A DNA stretch of 64,000 bases from Sandaracinaceae bacterium (GTDB taxonomy: Bacteria; Myxococcota_A; Polyangia; Polyangiales; Houyiibacteriaceae). This document shows, piece by piece, positions 16,566 through 26,294 of the stretch; position 1 is the first letter of the stretch; every line of letters starts with the position of its first letter. The stretch covers positions 806,001-870,000 of the forward strand of contig JACKEJ010000005.1 of assembly GCA_020633055.1 (NCBI GenBank), read 5' to 3'. The notes below the pieces were generated by a model that did not search any database, was not told where the DNA came from, and saw only the letters and a list, made by a program, of their open reading frames with translations. Position numbers and translations under genes: made by a program.

Positions 16566-18299
16566 TCAGCGGCTCTGCTCGAACACCTGATAGAAATACT
16601 CGCCCGCCCCGGCGCGTGCGGTGATCTCGAGCGTGTAGTTCCCGGCGCGCTCCGTACAGAAACGGATGTCGGGGAAGGCGTTGTGGGAGGTGTCGCGAGA
16701 CAGCTGGCTGCCGCCGAGGCTGATTGTGGCGTCGAGATCGTGTACGCCGTCACCGCCCACCGTCAGCACCGAGAGACAGCGCCCCGCCGGGAGCTGCACG
16801 CTGTGACGTGCGGTGGCGCCAGTGCTCCGCAGGCGTCCTCGATCGGGCATGAAGTCCACGCTGGGCTCGTATCCATCGACGCTGAGGAGCGCGGTCACCT
16901 CGGCCAAGCGCACATAGATGAGGCCGTTCAGGTTGAAGGGGCCTCGAGTACCGCGCGGCCAACGGTAGGCGACGTAGCGAAAGGCGCCGCCGCCACTCGC
17001 CATGCGCACTTGGATGCGACTCTCTCCCGAGCGCTCGGGACACACGCGCACGACGGGCCGCGCGTCGGCTTCGACGTCACGGTCGATGGCCTGACCGCTG
17101 GCGTCGAGCACGGCGAGGTCGAGGTCTCGCACGCCAGTGTCTCCCACGGCGAGGATGGCGTAGCACTTGCCGCCTTCGAGGCTGATGCCGAAGTCCTGCG
17201 TCTGCCCCTGCGTGAGCTCGCCGGACGCGGGCTCCCCGTAGTGCTCGTAGCCGCGCGCGATCATGTCCGCGTCGAGGCGGCGGTAGCTGTCGTCGAGGCT
17301 CACCGCCGCCGTCGAGGTCCCGACGACCGTGGTCGCGCTCGGAGGTGGGACGCTGCTCGCGCCTGCTTCCGGGCGGGCCCACGCCGCCACGAACACCGGA
17401 CCGGCGCCATTGTAGAGGCGCGCGCGCAGCGTATAGGCCCCCGGCAACGGCGGACAGAATTCGACCATTGCGTCGCGCGCGGTGGCCTGGTCGGCCGCCA
17501 GGTTCTGCTCGTTTCCATCGAGGATGAAGATGTCCGTGTCGCTCGTGCCGGGGCCTCCGAACGTGGCGAACGCGTAGCAGTAGCCCCCCTGCAGATTCAG
17601 CGGATAGTCGCGCTGCTCACGAGTGGCGAGCTGCACCCCCTGCGCGGCCGAGACGTTCTGATAACGCTGTGCACGCAGCCGCTGATCGAGCGCGCTCACC
17701 CGCCCTTGCGTGTCCGCGTCCAAGGTGGCGGCCTGCACTTGCGTGGCGGCCGCGTCCCCGTACAGACCCGCGATGTCCGCCTGCTGGCTGCCCTGACGAG
17801 CGTAGACGGCGTAGTAATACTCGCCGCTGCCGCGCACCATCTGCAAGCGCACGACGTGGCGTCCGCGAGTCGCAGCGCACAACTCCACCCAAGGATGGGC
17901 GTCGGGCTGGACGTTGTGAGCCACGGCCGCGCCACGCGGGTCGATCACCACCATGTTGAGATCCGTTCCCGGTGGGCTGACGGCGACGGCCAAGAAGCAC
18001 TGCCCCGCGTCGGCGTCGAGCGCGTAGGCCACGAGGCCGTTCTGCGGCATGTTGGCGTTGTGGACAGCAGGCCCGGTGCGCACGTACTGAGCGCTGGTCG
18101 CGTGCGCCTCGACCCGCTCCAGAGCCTCTCGGGGAGGGAGGTCGTTCTGGGGTGCAGCCGCGCTGCCGGCGACGGTCACCCCAGAGCCATATCCCGCGGG
18201 TCGCACCACCACGCGCGCTGGCTGGCGGGGTCGGAAGAGAAAGCACCCCGGGAGAGTGAAAGCTACGGAGAGGGAAAGCAGCAGCGCGTGTCGAAGCAT
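16566..18299 (-). CDS. Lipoprotein with four tandem beta-domains
   Basis: Exported lipoprotein of 577 residues; signal sequence MLRHALLLSLSVAFTLPGC with lipobox LPGC. The mature part contains four repeats of about 130-150 residues. Each has a Cys-bearing strand (QCFLAVAV, YCYAFATF, KCYAILAV, RCLSVLTV), a DLD-type turn (DLNMVVID, DTDIFILD, DLDLAVLD, DLDATISL), a second Cys strand (ELCAAT, EFCPPL, RVCPER, RFCTER) and a closing G-E-Y-x-Y strand. The paired cysteines probably form one disulfide per repeat. The pattern resembles pre-peptidase (PPC-like) jelly-roll domains. The ATG at 18299 gives the signal peptide; the longer frame upstream has none. Confidence 0.75.
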   Translation of the reverse strand: MLRHALLLSLSVAFTLPGCFLFRPRQPARVVVRPAGYGSGVTVAGSAAAPQNDLPPREALERVEAHATSAQYVRTGPAVHNANMPQNGLVAYALDADAGQCFLAVAVSPPGTDLNMVVIDPRGAAVAHNVQPDAHPWVELCAATRGRHVVRLQMVRGSGEYYYAVYARQGSQQADIAGLYGDAAATQVQAATLDADTQGRVSALDQRLRAQRYQNVSAAQGVQLATREQRDYPLNLQGGYCYAFATFGGPGTSDTDIFILDGNEQNLAADQATARDAMVEFCPPLPGAYTLRARLYNGAGPVFVAAWARPEAGASSVPPPSATTVVGTSTAAVSLDDSYRRLDADMIARGYEHYGEPASGELTQGQTQDFGISLEGGKCYAILAVGDTGVRDLDLAVLDASGQAIDRDVEADARPVVRVCPERSGESRIQVRMASGGGAFRYVAYRWPRGTRGPFNLNGLIYVRLAEVTALLSVDGYEPSVDFMPDRGRLRSTGATARHSVQLPAGRCLSVLTVGGDGVHDLDATISLGGSQLSRDTSHNAFPDIRFCTERAGNYTLEITARAGAGEYFYQVFEQSR

Positions 18300-18450
18300 C
18301 GTGGACCTCGGCGCAGCGTACACCACTTCCCCCGACATGAGAGGGAACCCGCGGCCGCACCCACAGGAGATGAGACAGAAAAATGGAGGACAGGCAACCC
18401 CGCGCGCAATTCGGCGCGGAGGCGACCGACAAGCGCAGTCGAGACGCTCC

Positions 18451-19215
18451 ATGGCCACACTCCATTCAACATCGGCCCACGCGCCGCTCTGCTGCTGGGT
18501 CGCCGCTCTCGGCGCCCTGACCGGCATCCCGTCCCCCGTGAGCGCGGAGCCTGCCGCCGCCCGGTCCGACTGGCGTGAGCCGCTCGTCGCATCGCGGGTG
18601 GCGGGGGGCAGACGGGTGGAGGACGACCACGGACACGACGGTCACGATGACCACGACGGCCGCGACGACCAAGACGACCAAGACGACCAAGACGACGACG
18701 TCGCCGGGATGGTCCGCACCGCTCCCCAAGAATGCCACCGCGCCGCAGCGGCACGCCTTCCGGAGTGCGCTCCCGACCAAGGTCTGACGCTCGACGCAGA
18801 GCGTCCGACGCGGCGCTTCGCTAGCTACACGGACGTGGTGAGGTTGGTGCGAGGGAGTGTGGGCGTGGGCCTCGCCTTGGCTCCGTTCGAACGCGCCGGG
18901 GTCGCGCGCCTACGGCTCGACGTGGAGTTGGTGACGCTTCTACGAGCTCCGCGAGGCCTCTCCCTGGCGGCACGGGTTGGCGGCCTGGTGTGGGGTCGCG
19001 GACTCGACGGGCTCACGTTGTCCGTGGTCGGGCGCTACCAGCCACCGGGCCAGGGCGCCTTCGCCAGCGTCGGGATGGAGCTGGGCTTCGCGCACCGCTT
19101 CCAGGCGCTCTACATAGGGGCCACCCTCGGCGCGGACGTGATCGTGTGGTCCAGGGCCAGCCAGCAGCCCGTGGCACCCAGCGCGCGCCTGCTGCTCGGA
19201 CACGCGTTCTATTGA
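18451..19215 (+). CDS. Exported protein with His/Asp-rich tract, beta-barrel-like
   Basis: Protein of 254 residues from the ATG at 18451 with a signal peptide (APLCCWVAALGALTGIPSP, then VSAEP). The N-terminal mature part carries a tract dominated by His and Asp (DDHGHDGHDDHDGRDD, then QDDQDDQDDD; bases about 18617-18702). The second half alternates hydrophobic and polar residues in strand-like segments (VRLVRGSVGVGLALAPF, ARLRLDVELVTLL, GLTLSVVGRYQPPG) and ends in a terminal aromatic (GHAFY), as outer-membrane barrels often do. Metal binding by the tract is plausible; function is unknown. It is divergent from the four-repeat lipoprotein. Confidence 0.6.
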   Translation: MATLHSTSAHAPLCCWVAALGALTGIPSPVSAEPAAARSDWREPLVASRVAGGRRVEDDHGHDGHDDHDGRDDQDDQDDQDDDVAGMVRTAPQECHRAAAARLPECAPDQGLTLDAERPTRRFASYTDVVRLVRGSVGVGLALAPFERAGVARLRLDVELVTLLRAPRGLSLAARVGGLVWGRGLDGLTLSVVGRYQPPGQGAFASVGMELGFAHRFQALYIGATLGADVIVWSRASQQPVAPSARLLLGHAFY

Positions 19216-19227
19216 ACGCGGCGTCGC

Positions 19228-20031
19228 TCAGCGCGCGGGAGAGGGCTCGTAGGTGTCCATCAGGACGACCAACGCATCGAAGAAGGTCGACTCCGTCCCA
19301 TCGAGCGTGCGGCGCAGCCAGAAGCCCACGGACGTCTTGACCACGTTTCCGTCATAGCCGCCGTCGAACCCGTTGTCGTCGTAGTCCTCGTATTCCCCGC
19401 GGCGGTGACGGCAGTAGGTGTCGTTCATGAAGAAGAACCAGGGCTCCACGTAGTCGCGCGTGTCGCCCCGCTCGATCGCGGCCCGATACTCCGCGAGCTC
19501 TGCGGCCGCGCAGGCGGGGTTGTCGGCAAGCTTCTGGTGCGTGGCGAAGAGGATCCGCGCGAGCGGCGCGACGTAGCGGTCGTAGTGCGCCTGAGTCGCG
19601 GCGCGTAAGGCGCTGTCGCGCTGTGCAGGCACCGCGTGCTCGGCGACGAAGCGAACGAACGCGGGGTCGTAGTGCCCGAAGTCGTCGGTTGCGTGGAGGT
19701 CGAGCCCCCCCTGATGGGGTCCGCTGACGAACGGCGCGAGGCTGGTCGCGCCCACGATGCGCTCGTAGCTGGCGAGCGAGAACACGTGACACGCGAAGAT
19801 GCGGATGCCGCCGTCCGGGAAGTAGTCGAACTCATCGCACGTGTTGTGCGTTCCTTCGAGACCGCTCCACACCTCACGCGCGAGCGCGAGGGCGCTGGGG
19901 TCGAGCGCATGAGCGCCCTCTGCGCTACGGACCGTCGCCGACGCTGGCGCCACGCTCGGACCCCCGCAAGCCGACAGGGCCGTGGCTGCGACCAGCACCA
20001 CGAGGAACGGCGCTGCGCCCGAACGGCTCAC
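19228..20031 (-). CDS. Hypothetical lipoprotein coupled to TRAP permease
   Basis: Lipoprotein of 267 residues starting at a GTG (20029-20031) that overlaps the dctM stop as GTGA. Signal sequence FLVVLVAATALSAC gives lipobox LSAC. The mature part has conserved-looking Cys and acidic residues (HNTCDEFDYFPDGGIRIFAC) and an acidic RRGEYEDYDDNGFDGGYDGN stretch that might bind calcium. It does not look like a DctP solute-binding protein: no family motif and too short. The coupling to dctQM nevertheless suggests it works with the transporter. Confidence 0.65.
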   Translation of the reverse strand: MSRSGAAPFLVVLVAATALSACGGPSVAPASATVRSAEGAHALDPSALALAREVWSGLEGTHNTCDEFDYFPDGGIRIFACHVFSLASYERIVGATSLAPFVSGPHQGGLDLHATDDFGHYDPAFVRFVAEHAVPAQRDSALRAATQAHYDRYVAPLARILFATHQKLADNPACAAAELAEYRAAIERGDTRDYVEPWFFFMNDTYCRHRRGEYEDYDDNGFDGGYDGNVVKTSVGFWLRRTLDGTESTFFDALVVLMDTYEPSPAR

Positions 20032-21587
20032 GGCGCCTCGTCCTCTGCTGGGCCACTCTCGTCGCCCAGCTCTTCCTCCAGGTCGTCGAGGCTCAGCGGG
20101 CCACCCTCGTCCTCGGCCTCGAGATCATCCAGGTTCAGCGCGCCATCCTCTCCCTCGAGGTCGTCGAGATTGAGGGGCTCGTCGCCCTCGAGGTCGTCCA
20201 GGTCGAGCGGGGCGTCACCCTCGAGTCCGTCTGGATCGGCGGTGGTCTCCCCAGGTCCCGTGGGCGACGGGTCGGCCGAGGGTGCGTGCATGCTGGCCGT
20301 GGGCTCGTAGCCCATGCGCGTCGGGAGCCACATGGAGAGCGACTCCCCGTAGGTCGTGATGGCGAGGGCGACCAGCAGCAACCCGATGAAGGGCAGCACG
20401 GCGCGGTAGAGCGACGTGACCGGCTTCTCGAAGCGGAAGCTCGAGATGAACAGGTTGAGGCCGACCGGCGGGGTCATGTACCCGATCTCGAGGTTGAGCA
20501 GGAAGACGATCCCGAGATGCACCGGGTCCACCCCGAAGCGTGTCGCGATGGGCACGATCAACGGAACCACCACGACGATGGCGCTGAAGATGTCCATGAG
20601 CATGCCTACGACGATCAGGAACACGTTGAGCAGCAAGAGGAACGCCAGCTTGCTGTCGATGAAAGCGCTCATCGCGTCGAGGATCAGGAACGGCACGCGG
20701 GCCTGGATCAGGAACGAGGTGAAGCCGACCGCTGTGGCGAGGATGATCAAGATGGCGCCCACGAGGGTCATGGACTCGCGGATGATGCGCGGCAGGTCCC
20801 CACGGAACGACACGTCCTTGTAGACCCAGACCTCGATGACGAGCACGTACAGGGCGGTGAACGCGGCGGCCTCATGGATGCGCAGCGTGCCCGTCATGAT
20901 GCCGCCGAGCAGCGCGATGGGGAGCAGGACCTCCCACTTGGTCTCCCACAGCGCCTTCATCGCGTCGTCCATGACGAACGGCGTGCGCGGCATCTTGGTG
21001 GAGACGCCCATGTAGAACGCGTAGACGCCGATGGCCACGAGCGTGACGACGCCGGGGATGATGCCCGCCATGAAGAGGTATTCGATCTGCACGCCGGCGA
21101 CGACGCCGTAGATGATGATCGGCAAGCTGGGTGGGAAGAGCAGGCCCAGGGAGCCACCCGAGGTGACGAGCCCGAGCGAGAAGCGCTCCGGGTAGCGGTC
21201 CGCGATGAGCGCGGGGTACAGGAGGCCCCCGATGGCCACGATCGTGATGCCGCTTCCACCCGTGAAGGTGGTGAAGAACGCCGACGCCATCAGACACACG
21301 ATGGCGAGGCCCCCGGGGAGCCACCCCAGCCAAGCCCGGGACATCTTCACGAGGCGCTGGGGCGTGCCAGACTCCGCCATGAGGTAGCCCGCGAACGTGA
21401 ACAGCGGGATGGTCACCAAGAGCGGCGAGTTGGCGAACTTCTCGCTGAAGACGTCGTTGGTGGCGCCCGTGATGGGTGTATTGGGCATCTCCGCGAAGAG
21501 CAGCATGGCGGCCGCGCCGAAGATGGCGAAGAGGGGGGCCCCCAAGAGCGCGAGGCCGACCAGGAACACGATGATCCAGAGGTCCAT
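20028..21587 (-). CDS. dctM: TRAP transporter large permease (DctM) with acidic repeat tail
   Basis: The 12-TM ion-coupled transport subunit of a tripartite ATP-independent periplasmic transporter, moving an organic acid or similar solute with a Na+ or H+ gradient. 519 residues. Family motifs include FTFAGYLMAESGTPQRLV, GGSGITIVAIGGLLYPAL, GSLGLLFPPSLPIIIYG and EIGYMTPPVGLNLFI. Residues 1-424 make up the usual protein; from about residue 425 there is an unusual 95-residue cytoplasmic tail with four repeats of the type LDLDDLE/LNLDDLE/LSLDDLE. The ATG at 21587 lies one base after the dctQ stop. No dctP gene is in the window. Confidence 0.93.
   Translation of the reverse strand: MDLWIIVFLVGLALLGAPLFAIFGAAAMLLFAEMPNTPITGATNDVFSEKFANSPLLVTIPLFTFAGYLMAESGTPQRLVKMSRAWLGWLPGGLAIVCLMASAFFTTFTGGSGITIVAIGGLLYPALIADRYPERFSLGLVTSGGSLGLLFPPSLPIIIYGVVAGVQIEYLFMAGIIPGVVTLVAIGVYAFYMGVSTKMPRTPFVMDDAMKALWETKWEVLLPIALLGGIMTGTLRIHEAAAFTALYVLVIEVWVYKDVSFRGDLPRIIRESMTLVGAILIILATAVGFTSFLIQARVPFLILDAMSAFIDSKLAFLLLLNVFLIVVGMLMDIFSAIVVVVPLIVPIATRFGVDPVHLGIVFLLNLEIGYMTPPVGLNLFISSFRFEKPVTSLYRAVLPFIGLLLVALAITTYGESLSMWLPTRMGYEPTASMHAPSADPSPTGPGETTADPDGLEGDAPLDLDDLEGDEPLNLDDLEGEDGALNLDDLEAEDEGGPLSLDDLEEELGDESGPAEDEAP
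20074..20212 (-). repeat. Imperfect repeats coding for LxLDDLE units
   Basis: Four units of about 33-45 bases, each containing a version of CTGGACGACCTCGAG on the minus strand, encode the acidic heptads at the end of DctM. Units diverge at DNA level more than at protein level, which suggests selection for the peptide pattern. Confidence 0.7.
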
Positions 21588-21588
21588 G

Positions 21589-22314
21589 TCAGCCCTCCCC
21601 TTCCGCAGAGGCCGGAGACGCGTCGGCGGCCGGGGCGGATGCCGACGCGGGACGGGCGTGCGGATCAGGCTCGCCGCCGCTGGGGACACTCGCGAACGAC
21701 GCCAGGCCCTTGATGAAGAAGCGGATGGCCATGAGCATGAACATCGTGGGGACGATCAGCTCGAGCGCGGCCTCTGGCGTGGCGACCGGGACGTTCATGG
21801 ACTCGAGCGCACCGCGAACGCCGCAGAAGACGTCCGGGCGGGAGAGCTGATCCGTGAAGACGCTGGACGGCGCGTCGCAGATGTGGGCGCGTCCTGCGTC
21901 GGCCATGACCTCGTACTCCAGCGGGACCTCGCTGGCGTTGTTGAGGATGGTGCGCATGATGACGCGCCCGTACTGCAGGCAGATGCCCCCCACGGTGACA
22001 CCGACGATGCCCCGCATCACGGCGCGGACCTTGGGCGACGCGAGCCTGGGCAGGATGTCGATGGCGATGTGCTTGTCGTCGTGCGTTGCCAGCGACGCGC
22101 CCAGGAACGCGACCCACAGCGTGCCCTTCATCAGGAATTGGTCGACCCAGCTGATCGATGGCAGCAGGTTGCTGGCCCAAACGAAGCCCATGTCGGAGCA
22201 ATTGCGCAGCAGGGCTTGGAAGGCGGCGACGAAGATCATCGCCAGCAGCACGGTGGCGGTGAGGGCGGCTTCGCCGCGCGCCAGCCCTTCGTCGATTCGG
22301 CGCAGTGTGGTCAC
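21589..22314 (-). CDS. dctQ: TRAP transporter small permease (DctQ)
   Basis: Four-TM small subunit that pairs with DctM, 241 residues. N-terminal helix ALTATVLLAMIFVAAFQALL, the family's WVDQFLMKGTLWVAFLGAS (charged residues inside TM2), LATHDDKHIAIDIL, and a final TM in LIVPTMFMLMAIRFFIKGL. A loop of about 70 residues between the third and fourth helices (VFTDQLSRPDVFCGVRGALE) is longer than usual, as is the Pro/Ala-rich C-terminus. Start at a GTG (22314) with GGAGG seven bases upstream; the open frame to 22392 lacks family sequence. Confidence 0.88.
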   Translation of the reverse strand: MTTLRRIDEGLARGEAALTATVLLAMIFVAAFQALLRNCSDMGFVWASNLLPSISWVDQFLMKGTLWVAFLGASLATHDDKHIAIDILPRLASPKVRAVMRGIVGVTVGGICLQYGRVIMRTILNNASEVPLEYEVMADAGRAHICDAPSSVFTDQLSRPDVFCGVRGALESMNVPVATPEAALELIVPTMFMLMAIRFFIKGLASFASVPSGGEPDPHARPASASAPAADASPASAEGEG

Positions 22315-22423
22315 AGGGTCCTCCGGGGGTGTCGGGCGCGCAGCGTGGCGCAGGGGCGCGAGCGTATCAAGTCGTGCGGCGGACCGAAACACGCGCGAAT
22401 TGGCCGCGGCCCGTGGCGCCGGA

Positions 22424-23917
22424 TCAACGCGGCGGGGTCTGCGGGGCGCCCGGCAGGCCCAGCTCGGTCGCGATGGCGCCGGGGGGGACGCCAGAGCGCA
22501 AGGCTCGTACGACGGACGCGAGCACCGGCTCGCCGTCCCGCGCGATCAGCGCGTCCACGAGGGCGCGCGCCGTGGCGTAGGCGTGCCCCGCGGTCTGACC
22601 GTCGACCCCGAGCGCCAGGTGCGCCTCCGTGTCTGCGAGCGCGTGTGCGTGGAGCGCGACGGACGGCACGGCGACCGACGGGGTCTCGCCGGCAAAGCGC
22701 TGGGCGACGCCCTCGTGGAACCAGCGCGGCGCCAGCGGGGTGGCTGCGTCGAGGGCGGCGTGGAGCGCCTCGTGGCGCACGCTGCGGCGCAGCGCGTCGT
22801 CGAGCCGCTCCCCAGGAACGACGACGTGGAGGACGCCGTCGTACAGCGCCTGCGACCACGCCGCGCCACACGTCGCGGCCCGTAGCGCGTCGACGTCGGC
22901 GTGCACCCACACGACGAGCTCCTCGCGGGGAGGCTGGCCGAGCAGGGTCGCCGCGTCCCGCAGGTCGCGCCGTACCTCCTCGGCGAGCTGCGCCCGGGCG
23001 TCCGGGGTCGACGCGGGGGCGACGACGCGTACACGTGGCACAGCCGCGTCGAGCGGGGTCGGTCGACGTCCGACGCGGGACGTCTCCCCCCGATCGGGCG
23101 CACCCGTGAATCCCACCTCGCCCGAGGCGACCTGCTGTGCGCGTTCTCGGAGAGCGCTCGCGACCCCCCCCGCGCCCGGTCGCCCGCTCTCGCGCGCGCG
23201 CTCGATCCAGCGCAGCGCGCTCGCCGCATCTCCTTCGCGCAGCGCGGCGCGGGCGAGCGCGACGAGCAGCGCGGGTTCGTCGTCTCCGAGCGCGCGCGCC
23301 TCGTCCAGCAGGCGCCGACGTCCCCCGCGCTCCGGCAACAGCAGCGCCTCGAGCCGCGGGAGACTGGGCTCCGTGGGGAGCCACGCGCGCGCCTGCGCGA
23401 CGAGTGCCACAGTGGTGGCGTTGTTGCCCGCCCCGGCGGCCACGTCGATCGCGTAGAGGGACGTGACCGTGGCGTCGACGAGGAGGCTCGGCGCACCAGC
23501 GAACGCCCGCGCGTGCTGGTGCAGCTGCGCGAGCGCGGCCGGATCCTCCGGGTGCTCGAGCACGGCGCGCAACGCTGCGCGGGGAGCGGCGCCGTGCGGT
23601 TCGGCCAGCCAGCGCTCCGCCTCGGCGGGGAAGGCGCGCACCCGGTCTCTCAGCGCGGCCCCGAGATCGAGCTCCCCCCGCTCCGCCCGCAGGCGGTCGC
23701 ACAGCGGGTCCAGTCCAGCGGACGGGGCGTCGCGGCCCGTGACCACGGGGCCAGGCTCCGTGGGCGCTTCCGGAGACCGAGACGGGTCCGTCGCGCCTGA
23801 CGCCGTGGTGGTTGGGGCAGGCACGGGCCGTGGTGTCGCGTCACGCTCGCACGCCAGGACGGACGCGCCGAGGACGACGACCCAGACGAGGCTGCGCGCA
23901 GGTACGCGAGGGAGCAC
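22424..23917 (-). CDS. Lipoprotein with metallopeptidase-like (gluzincin) motif
   Basis: Exported lipoprotein of 497 residues from the GTG at 23917; signal VWVVVLGASVLAC, lipobox VLAC. A Pro/Thr linker is followed by an Ala/Arg-rich helical region of about 250 residues that looks like degenerate TPR (ALLVALARAALREGDAASAL). Near residues 385-415 comes RHEALHAALD, then PRWFHEGVAQRFAG: the HExxH core and the downstream Glu of a peptidase-MA/DUF1570-like gluzincin. Both His and the Glu are kept, so it may be active. A longer frame reaching 24994 lies over the acyl-CoA dehydrogenase and is a shadow. Substrate unknown. Confidence 0.72.
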   Translation of the reverse strand: MLPRVPARSLVWVVVLGASVLACERDATPRPVPAPTTTASGATDPSRSPEAPTEPGPVVTGRDAPSAGLDPLCDRLRAERGELDLGAALRDRVRAFPAEAERWLAEPHGAAPRAALRAVLEHPEDPAALAQLHQHARAFAGAPSLLVDATVTSLYAIDVAAGAGNNATTVALVAQARAWLPTEPSLPRLEALLLPERGGRRRLLDEARALGDDEPALLVALARAALREGDAASALRWIERARESGRPGAGGVASALRERAQQVASGEVGFTGAPDRGETSRVGRRPTPLDAAVPRVRVVAPASTPDARAQLAEEVRRDLRDAATLLGQPPREELVVWVHADVDALRAATCGAAWSQALYDGVLHVVVPGERLDDALRRSVRHEALHAALDAATPLAPRWFHEGVAQRFAGETPSVAVPSVALHAHALADTEAHLALGVDGQTAGHAYATARALVDALIARDGEPVLASVVRALRSGVPPGAIATELGLPGAPQTPPR

Positions 23918-24070
23918 AACGAGACGGTAGCAGCCTCGCGGAGGACGCGGAGGTCGGATCGGGGCGACCCGTGCCGCATGGTGTCGAGGCATACAACGTA
24001 CACGTACCGCCCCCCGGATCCATGGGCTATGGTCCCGCTCCGTTCGTTTTCGAGCCCCCGGAGTAGAGAC

Positions 24071-25222
<1,152 letters not shown>

Positions 25223-25232
25223 CCGCCGCGCG

Positions 25233-26276
25233 ATGACGCGGAGCCTCGAGCGATTGTGGGCCTACGCGGCGCGGGCCCTTCCGCGCTGGCCACACGGAGC
25301 CCGCGCACCCCTGCTCGTGGGGGTGCTCGGGCTCTCGTGCATGGTGTGGGCGGCGATCGCGACGCGCGCCCCGGGCGCACGCGCGCAGGACGGCCTGGTG
25401 TTTCCCGGCGGCGCGCGAACGCACGCAGGGCTGCTGACGCAGCTGGCCGACGCGCCCATCACGAGCGTGCGTCCCGTGGGGACCACGTCGGTCGTGCTGA
25501 AGGCACGCAGCGGCGAGCTGGCTCTTGGCGCGTTTCGTCCGGCGGCGACCACCCACCCGCGAGGCCACGCCCACGAGATCGCGGCGTACCGCATCGCCGT
25601 GGAGCTGGGCCTCGACAACGTGCCACCCACCATCGGGCGCCGCGTCCCGGTGAACGAGCTGCAGCGTCGCCTGGAGAGCACCCACGAGGACCGTTGGCCG
25701 GGGCTGCGCGAGCGCCTCATCACGGACCGGGACGGCGTGACCGAGGGGTCGATGACCTACTGGATCCCCGAGATGCGTGAGCTAGGGCTCGACCAGGGCG
25801 AGGGTCTGCGCGAGTGGTCGGGGCGGCTGCGCCAGGGTTCGCGCATCGAGAGCAGCGCCTACCCGCGCTCCCTGCTGCGCGATCTGTCGAACTGCGTCCT
25901 GTTCGACTACCTGATCGGCAACACGGACCGCTTCAGCGGGGCGAACCTGCAGGGTCTGCCGGACCGCTCGCGCGTGTTCATCCGCGACCACAACCTCGCG
26001 TTCTTCGTGGACCTGTCGCCGCCTCGACGCGAGCGCATCAGCACCGCGCTGCAACGCAGCGAGCGCTTCTCGCGTGGCACCGTGGAGCGCCTGCTCCAGC
26101 TGACGCCGTCCTCCCTCGCGCAAGCCCTCGCACGCGACCCGCTCCACAGCCGCGCGACACCCCTGTTGCAGCCCGCGCAGGTGGAGGCGGTCTTCGCGCG
26201 ACGCGCGACCTTGCTGTCCTACGTGGGAGCGTTGATCGACCAATACGGTCGCGACGCGGTGCTTGTCTTCGACTAA
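25233..26276 (+). CDS. Signal-anchored FAM20/HipA-like kinase
   Basis: Protein of 347 residues with one N-terminal hydrophobic segment (LLVGVLGLSCMVWAAIATRA) ending near a possible cleavage site (APGARAQ), so the rest is probably extracytoplasmic. The body resembles the FAM20C/HipA/PI3K-like kinase fold: a strand carrying Lys (SVVLKARSG), an EIAAYRIAVELGL helix whose Glu could pair with it, the catalytic loop LFDYLIGNTDR (D232) and 20 residues later IRDHN (D252, N254) for metal binding. That 20-residue spacing matches, from memory, FAM20C. The substrate is unknown. It follows the acyl-CoA dehydrogenase by 10 bases. Confidence 0.6.
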   Translation: MTRSLERLWAYAARALPRWPHGARAPLLVGVLGLSCMVWAAIATRAPGARAQDGLVFPGGARTHAGLLTQLADAPITSVRPVGTTSVVLKARSGELALGAFRPAATTHPRGHAHEIAAYRIAVELGLDNVPPTIGRRVPVNELQRRLESTHEDRWPGLRERLITDRDGVTEGSMTYWIPEMRELGLDQGEGLREWSGRLRQGSRIESSAYPRSLLRDLSNCVLFDYLIGNTDRFSGANLQGLPDRSRVFIRDHNLAFFVDLSPPRRERISTALQRSERFSRGTVERLLQLTPSSLAQALARDPLHSRATPLLQPAQVEAVFARRATLLSYVGALIDQYGRDAVLVFD

Positions 26277-26294
26277 CGGCGGCGCGTTGCTGCT

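Noticed and set aside
19228..20031. DctP solute-binding protein for the TRAP permease
   Set aside because: No DctP motif, too short, and it ends the operon; it is kept as an unknown lipoprotein.
20286..21713. 475-residue plus-strand open frame
   Set aside because: Antisense to dctM; His/Asp/Glu-rich sequence is the complement of hydrophobic codons.
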